A stretch of 64,000 bases of DNA from the NCBI RefSeq assembly GCF_050908995.1, contig NC_135126.1, positions 1,240,001 to 1,304,000 of the forward strand. The letters are read 5' to 3'. A program made the translations under genes and the position numbers. Below the pieces are notes generated by a model. That model did no database searches, was not told the origin of the DNA, and saw only the letters and a program-made list of their open reading frames with translations. Numbering within the stretch: position 1 is the first letter of the stretch; each line of letters begins with the position of its first letter. The stretch is from Andrena cerasifolii (Eukaryota > Arthropoda > Insecta > Hymenoptera > Andrenidae). Shown piece by piece: positions 57,209-64,000 of the stretch.

Positions 57209-58319
57209 TACTTGCCAGTTAAAGTACACTGTTCGTTTATAGATAGATGTGTAAAGAAATGAAGGTTTGAAATATTGACGAAAGGTTTGCCTAGGAGAGA
57301 ATTTGTTGGATATAACACATCCCTTCGCAGATACTTCAGATATTTCATGGCAGTCGAGACTCAAATGGATTGAAGAGACTGGCACAATCCTTCGCCCCGG
57401 CGGAAATAACGTCCGCTGTAATCCGTTAAACCAAGACGACGTTGCATCGAGATCGAATCTCGAGAATGAGATCGTTTACCGTTGAATACATAATCAATAT
57501 TGGTCCCTCGCACAATGTAAACATCAGTCCCGTCCCATTTGCGCCGGGGAAATCGTGGCGAGGGTGTAGTATTCAATGAAACAAGTTTGCTTTTGTCCGA
57601 CAATTACGTTGAAACAATGAACCGCCCCCGATCCTTTCGACTGGCTCGTTCAGCAGCTGCCACCTTCTACGTTCTGCCTTGTACCACAGCCACCATTCCC
57701 ATTCCCGACCTTCATCGCACTTATCCTACCCGAAAATCCCCCAACTAATATCAAACTTTGGGGAAAGAAAAACCCGCCACCAAGCATCCACCCACCCCCA
57801 TTGATCTATGTAGATACGGAAGCGCTGAGTACACACATTGCCACAAACGATCTACTTCTACATAGGGTGAGTCAGAGCAAATACTGATAATTCCTTCACG
57901 AACAAAGTAATTAATACTTCCTTAGTTTGCTCCTTTAGTAGCTTCCTTTATATGATTCATCTCAGAAAGGGATCTGCACGAGATATAAGATACACGTGTG
58001 TCCTGGGGTTGAATTAACCCTCCTTTCGCTCCCTATTTATGCGATACACTCGAAATCGCATACTCCCTGCGTCTCAGAGCAATTTTACTTACATCCACAT
58101 ACATAGATACAAGCAGAGCCGGCGTGAGTTGGGTGGAATGTGTGGAGTATTCCATACTTGAGATTTTACTGCGTGCGGATTTCCACATTCGGGAATTTTT
58201 AAGGCATTTTACCTTTTTTTATTTTTTTGTTTGCGTACTACTGTTTTTTAGGCTGCTGAAATTTGATTCACACTCGGGGACAATTTGCTCCGCTCACCCT
58301 GGATAGAAAATCAGTGGAT
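57209..58319. other. Unassigned DNA
   Basis: No recognised gene or repeat. Frames are below 80 codons. Confidence 0.4.
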
Positions 58320-58323
58320 TTAA

Positions 58324-58833
58324 GGGGTCATCCTAGTGTGACGACTGAAAAAAATCTTAAATTTTCGGGAATTGAAAAAAGGAACAAGTATTGCACGTAC
58401 CCTTTTACAAGTTTGTAGCTTTATTTTTTAAAAATTATTTTGAGACAAAATAGCGGCTGTGCAAAGTTGAAGCATCGATATTTGGCAAAAAATCAATCGT
58501 TTTTCGAGTGTAAAAAAATCTAGGCTAAAAAAAAGGTAAAGCTCCTCCGATAGCGCATAGATTTTTAACCCTAAAATAGGCCTGCAAAGCCGCGAGTAAA
58601 TCGGTTCATTAATTGTTGAGTTATGTGTGTCACCGACTTTGAAAACATGATTTTGAGGAAAATGTGTTTAAAGTTTTGGGTCTGAACGCTACACCGAGGA
58701 ACACCTACCTACTTACACGCGTATAACTTTGTCATTTTTCTTCGGATTAACTTTACAATTTCAGGGAATATTTTCAAGAAAATATAAAAATCGAAAAATC
58801 GATTTTTCGAAAATTTCTAGGTAGGCTCCCCCC
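58324..58833. mobile_element. TTAA-chain element 1 (510 bp)
   Basis: TTAA at 58320-58323 and 58834-58837. The ends GGGGTCATCCTAG and, inverted, GGGGGGAGCCTACCTAG are only loosely similar, so this is either an old element or one with decayed termini. AT-rich interior without a long frame. Its right TTAA is also the left TTAA of the next element. Confidence 0.5.
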
Positions 58834-58837
58834 TTAA

Positions 58838-59512
58838 GGGGACCTTCCGTTCTACATCCCAAAAAATAGGTGATCTTTAGGAATTAATTAAAAGAAAACT
58901 ACTATATATAATTTAATGGGGCTTGCTGCATTGTATTAAGGATGTCTTAAATTATAGAAATATATTTTTTGTTTTATAATTAATCATTTCAGACGGCACT
59001 GGGGAGTCGTTAAAGTCAAGATGTCAAAAAATTGATCCAATTCGGTGGAACCTGTATCTCCAAAAGTTATTATCCGATTCGACTGAAACTTTTTTATTTT
59101 GAAGAATATACTTCTGGCTAGGGGGAACACCAAGAAAAATACAAAATAACATTTTTTTTTAGAAAATAACGACACTTGAAGTTTGAAATCACTTTTTTCC
59201 TATATTTTCACCCTTTCAACGCCTTTGAAAATTATAAATCTTCAATTTTTTGCATTTTTTCTGGTATCTCCCCTAGCCAGAAGTATATTCTTCAAAATAA
59301 AAAAAGTTTCAGTCGAATGGAATGATAACTTTTAGAAATACAGGTCTCACCGTTTTGAGAACACAGTTTCGAGAAAAACGCGTTTAAAGTCAAATGCCTA
59401 TAACTTCGAGAATTTTAAGAATTTCATAAAATCCTTTTAAACACGTATTCCTAAAATGTTGAACATTCGAAAAATGAAATAAAAAAATCGACTTTTAGAA
59501 CGGAACCTCCCC
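58838..59512. mobile_element. TTAA-chain element 2 (675 bp foldback)
   Basis: TTAA at 58834-58837 and 59513-59516. The ends GGGGACCTTCCGTTCTA and, inverted, GGGGAGGTTCCGTTCTA match at 15 of 17 positions. The inner arms pair through GAATATACTTCTGGCTAGGG (about 59103) and its inverse (about 59273). No transposase frame. The ends distinguish it from both neighbours. Confidence 0.8.
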
Positions 59513-59516
59513 TTAA

Positions 59517-60216
59517 GGGGTTTTGCCTAGTCAGCTTTCGAAAAAGAACGCGAGATTCGGGAATTTTTTGTGGAATGTCTACCTTATATATTTTTATACA
59601 ACTATTCGCTTATTTTAAATGTACATATATGCAGCAACTCTCACTAATTTTGTTATAGAAAAACATTAAAAAATGAACGAATAACAGCCATTCTCGCGGA
59701 AGCCGTTTTGATATCGCTGAGCAAGATATTTCGGAAACCGCTGTTTCGATTGACCTAAACATTCTCAGACTTCTTTCATATACCAAAGACTTGTAGATGA
59801 ACGAAGGATTTTTTGTTTGAACAAGAATTAACGAGAAACGATCAATTCAAACATAGAAAAAGCGTGGTTTTGCGTTAAACCGCCGCCATTTTGTCAAAAA
59901 TTAACTTTTTGAAAAAGCCTTCGTTCATCTACCGAATTCAACCATATATTAACAGAATGTTTTTGAATTTTTAATTTTAGATGACCCGAATCAGAGAAAA
60001 CTTGCTCACCGCACAGCGCCTTTATCAAAACAGCTTCAGCGAGAATGGCAGTTATTCGTTTATTTTTTAATGTTTTTCTATAACAAAATTACTGAAAGTT
60101 TCTCCATACCTGTACTTTAAAATAAGCGAATAGTTGTAAAAAAATATACAGTAGATATTCCACAAAAAATTTCGGGAAATCGCGATCTTTTTCGAAAGCT
60201 GACTAGGCATAACCCC
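59517..60216. mobile_element. TTAA-chain element 3 (700 bp foldback)
   Basis: TTAA at 59513-59516 and 60217-60220. The ends GGGGTTTTGCCTAGTCAGC and, inverted, GGGGTTATGCCTAGTCAGC differ at one base. The arms continue with TTTCGAAAAAGA, then TAACAGCCATTCTCGC and its inverse. They match the family of the 744-bp palindrome at 16237, but here the arms are visibly more diverged. Confidence 0.85.
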
Positions 60217-60220
60217 TTAA

Positions 60221-63200
60221 GTCCAATGTCTGACAGCAGACGAGCGTTCTCCACTTCGCGCCTTTCTGTCTGACCAGCGGGATGCCGACACTACTGCATA
60301 ATTCGCCCGCCCGTACAGTTTCGTCGAAGTTGTTCGACGACCTCCTCGGCAACGGCATGTGTTCTCCCAAATTCTGAAGAAAATTCATTATCCAGGTTTA
60401 CCGATAATTCCCGAACACTCCGTACAAGTGTCGACTACAATGCTTCTGGTAGCCGCACGTACGTGCAGCACACACACTGTGGCACAGAGCAAAATGTCCA
60501 TCGCGCGTGTAGACAGGTCTACTGTCGTCTACCCACTAACACGACCTGGAATTTCGAACGTGAGCGTAAATATGTATTCACAAGCCCGGTGTAATGCTCC
60601 TCCCAGAGACGAATACATATGTAACCATGGCATTGAACGGGCGGCTGTATGCGTGTGTGGCTAGATGGCCACGTTACATAAAAGAGGGCCGAGTTAGGCG
60701 ACGGGACGGGGCTGTGGATAAGGTTGAAAAGGGACGAAGGAGGGTCGGTGATGCCGCGGCGGTACCCAGGAAGTAAAACAGAAGGAGAGAATGTTCCGCG
60801 GGAAATAATTGATTGTATTAGGTGAGTTAGTATTCCGCCTGCGGATTGCGCGGCCGAACTCTTGCCGCGCACAGCTCTCGGGCTTATCCCTCTGTGTGTG
60901 CACGTCGATGTGTGTGGGTGCAGCCTCTGTACGTCTACGTATACTTCGACGATGCAGCCAACGGCAAATGTTTGCTCGAAATCACGAACCTTGCGGCCAT
61001 CCCACAAGTGATTGGCCGATCGTACGCGATATAATAACCGCGGCTCTTTAATGTAACCAGGTAACAAGAGAATGGCACAATGCAAAGCGATACAGCGAGT
61101 ACCCACATTACGCATGCACGCGTTGCTCAGAATTCCGTAGAAGAACTCACCAGCCTCTAGAATATTTAGAGCAATTTAAACGCTTCCCGCGGTGGCTAGC
61201 TCATATCGGACGGCCTTGAATTATGCATAAAGCTAGCAAATTCCACGCGTCATTTCTGAAACGTAACGTCTACGTGGAACTTGGGCAGCTCGAATTACGG
61301 TCGCCAGCAAGCCGCTGAAAGGGCCCGGGAACCGGAGAGCGTCGCGACGGCACGTCGAACGGTTCAAGTGAACGTCACGGCGTTTGAAATATTTTGGTAA
61401 AAACCTGTCGATTTTGAGGATGCTGCTTTCATGGGAGGGGGGCTTGTAATTGAATCGTAACCCAAATCCGCAGATTGGCGGGCTGACAGAGGCGTAACAT
61501 TGTCGGATGCTACTCCGGCGCGATTGAAAGGGAGCACGGGCAAACGAAGAGGATGAAAAGGGGTAGCTGCGCGAGGAGGGAAGGCAGAGCGTGGAAGGCA
61601 GAGAAGATGAAGTAGATGCGGAGGGCGGAGGTAAGGAGCAAAAGAAACGGTGCGATCGATCAGGTCGCAACTTTCATAGAAACGGCCAGAAGATTTGAAG
61701 AAGAAGGGAGGAGGGAGGAGGAAGCGGTCTGTCGGTATTCGATGCCCATACACATCCAGCCAGGTGTAGAGAGGCATGAAGCAAGCCGTAAGTAAGCCGT
61801 AAGCCGAAGCAGGCCGTGGGGGCTGGCTCTGACTGGCAGGTTTCTTCATCGGAGAAGCCACCGGAAATGATGCTTCCTTCCTCCGTACCGGGGATATATT
61901 GTCGCGGCGCCTACCACGGCACGTATCCTCGGCCACGTCAATAAATGTGCCATCGACGAAAATATACTTTAAATATGAAACAGTCAGGCGCAGGGCCCCG
62001 ATCCCCATCGAGATGACTCCCGACAGCAACATGCCTCGAACACGCCTCTGTATATCGAAGGCCTGCCTTCTCGACTTCCTCGAATCCGCCGCTTTTCTCC
62101 AACTTTCGTAACGACGCGCCGGAACTTCGCCGCGTAACCCGTATGTACTTGCAAGATACCCACTCGATAACTCTTCTTTTCATCCTCCCCCGCCGAATAA
62201 ATCGTAGCCCATTTGCCACGAATTACATCGTAACCGAAACGTCAATCTTAGCCGTGGCTACTTCGCTAACGGGTTCATTGATGTGCCTGGCCGTGGCAGG
62301 GGGAAGCAGAGTATCTTCACGCAGGTGTTTTAGTGTAATTGACTGAATTTTCTGAATTTTAAGGGAAGAGGTAGGTTCGATTTGAATGTCCGGATAGATT
62401 GATCTCATCTGTGTCGTGGATTGCTTAGTTTAATAAACTTTGATAGAGGTGTTAGATTTCGAGAAGGAGGCAACGTAATCCTGTGACAATATCGTGTAGA
62501 GAGGAAGCTGAGGCACCGTTTGATGTTTATGAATATATGGATAGAAAATTGACAGGCGTCAATTTATGCTTCAGACTGCAAGAGTTACGTATGTGGCAAA
62601 TACGATATGAAGAGAACTGTATGCCACACAATTGCGTTTCCACCTATTTCCCTCTGCTACTGTACCATCTCTGACTTCCATACCCCCTGCGAACTCTCAA
62701 AAGGATACTCCTTCGTCTACTTTTGTAGTGAACTTATCGAGTCCTCCGAGATACATTCGCACGTGAGGTACTACAGGAGATAGCTGGGATGGCTACTACT
62801 CAAAATCTGATATTTGAAAGAAAAATCTGCTTTACGGGTAATACGAGAACTCTTTTTACCGAACTAGATGTTCTGCAAAAGATAGTGTAGCTAGCTCGGT
62901 CCTTCATACGACAGAGAAGTTACATCGTTTACCAGTTGCAACATTTCGTCCCACATTAGCAATAAAACATGAATGCGTTCCACAATTATATTATACTCGT
63001 GCAATGTCCAGCAAGTTTAAACATGTATATCTAACGAAAGTTTCATGAAAATTTAACGTACACTTAAGACATAGATATTCACTGAACCAATCACCGAAAC
63101 CCTACAGGCATTTTACAAACTGTACAAAAAAGAAACCTGTGCGCATTGCAACAGATGGATCCATTTCAACATTGAATTTACCTCCTTTTTCAGAACTATC

Positions 63201-64000
63201 CAACCAGTGCTTGAAAATATAGGAAGAGTATAAAAATGCGATAGAAATAAACAAACAAGAAATATTTAGCTTCGCCTAGGTATGTGGATCAATATCCCCC
63301 TATAACCTGATATTTACTAGCACGTTGCGGGCACGACCAACATTTCACAAACTATTCTTACATTTGCTTTGCAAATTCTCGGTGTCTTCCTAAAATTATT
63401 ATCATCGTGTGTTCTGCACACTTTGTTCGCACCTTCAAACCCGAGAGAAATTTCCAAATACCCCATTGCTGTTCACCTGGTGGACATTAGCCAACCAACA
63501 AGTGTCTAATCCGCACTCGAGTCTGCAAAACACGAATAAAGGTTGCTCGGCTTACTACGCATTCAGCCGAAATTCTATTTAATAAATCCACAAGGAAACT
63601 TTCGAAGGACCATTTTAAGTTTCCCCGGTTCTCCCACGGGATGTACATGCTGCCGAAAGTCGGCGCGGTACGGGCACCCCGTGTATATACCTAGATGGGA
63701 AGACGGCCGAATTTCCACGTGTGCGCGTACATACAGGCGCAGGCCGACGACCGCCGTGACGACGGCTGGCGCTTCGTTATCAGAAACGAATGCCAATTAT
63801 ACTTTAACCAAACTGCGAGTCCAATTTGTGAGTCGACCGTTGGAGTGGCCTCAAACTTCGAACGTAGGGGCCTCCTCTACGTAGGCCAAGCGTGCTGTAG
63901 TGCCTATACTTGCTTCGCCACCAAAATAACAAGAATGTCTCGGCCATTCGCCCCCCGACCTTCTACTCCAGGCCTCGTTCTCTCCGCAGCCTCCAGACCC
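60221..64000. other. Unique DNA, GC-rich at 60820-62320
   Basis: Long open frames (198 and 222 codons on the minus strand; others below 150) occur where GC content is high. They overlap open frames on the opposite strand and show no domain. A promoter or conserved regulatory role is possible for 61030-62320. The last 1.4 kb also shows nothing I can assign. Confidence 0.3.

Noticed and set aside
61364..62032. 222-codon minus-strand frame, the longest in the window
   Set aside because: It overlaps other open frames on both strands in a GC-rich block, has no recognisable domain and no convincing start or splice context.

Overview
This window is nuclear DNA from a eukaryote, most likely an insect, and possibly a hymenopteran (a weak inference from style, not from any marker gene). 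It has no long reading frames, no operon structure and no rRNA. AT-rich DNA alternates with short CpG-containing GC-rich islands, and non-autonomous DNA transposons are abundant. I see no confidently identifiable protein-coding gene. Almost all open frames are short, non-homologous runs or translations of repeats. The one exon-like piece I would defend is on the minus strand at 30774-30870. It has a signal-peptide-like start and a good splice donor, and it lies just downstream of a GC-rich block (about 30880-32170) that could be its promoter and 5' UTR. The rest reads as intergenic or long-intron DNA.

Layout: 1-376 is the edge of a hAT-like element. 1000-1385 and 1652-2160 are TTAA-bounded foldbacks. 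5683-6057 is a foldback, and 6086-6774 is a hAT element with a perfect 8-bp target duplication and an internal expansion of TTCGAA-type satellites. 8044-8446 is a TAA-flanked foldback. 10380-12260 is a GC-rich, possibly regulatory block. 12288-14164 is a nested composite holding a 1-kb palindrome, and a sister of that palindrome lies at 25165-26163. 15221-15534 has two hairpins. 16237-16980 is an almost perfect 744-bp palindrome. 19554-20419 is a Helitron abutting a foldback, followed by smaller foldbacks at 21438-21654 and 22431-22768. 26917-27290 is a direct repeat. 32511-33220 and 33420-33798 are foldbacks. 35854-36401 is a GTTGC/GCAAT-word element. 38316-39945 is a dense nest of transposons inside transposons. 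41131-41424 and 45686-46121 are one family. 43997-44199 is a mariner-type MITE. 49201-50014 is a TAA-flanked foldback followed by a second Helitron copy. 51371-51690 is a hexanucleotide satellite. 53204-54564 is a large GTTGC-word element carrying a tRNA-like segment. 56687-57200 is a hAT-like foldback. 58324-60216 is three different TTAA-bounded elements joined end to end through single shared TTAA sites.

There is no gene network to describe. The coherent story is one of transposons. At least six terminal-repeat/target-site signatures occur (TTAA; TAA/TTA; TA; 8 bp; Helitron A^T; and the unassigned GTTGC-word family). They nest in each other in an order that can be read, and many form long foldbacks that would make double-stranded RNA if transcribed. 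The strongest candidates for something undescribed are the GTTGC/GCAAT-word family and the end-to-end TTAA chain at 58.3-60.2 kb.
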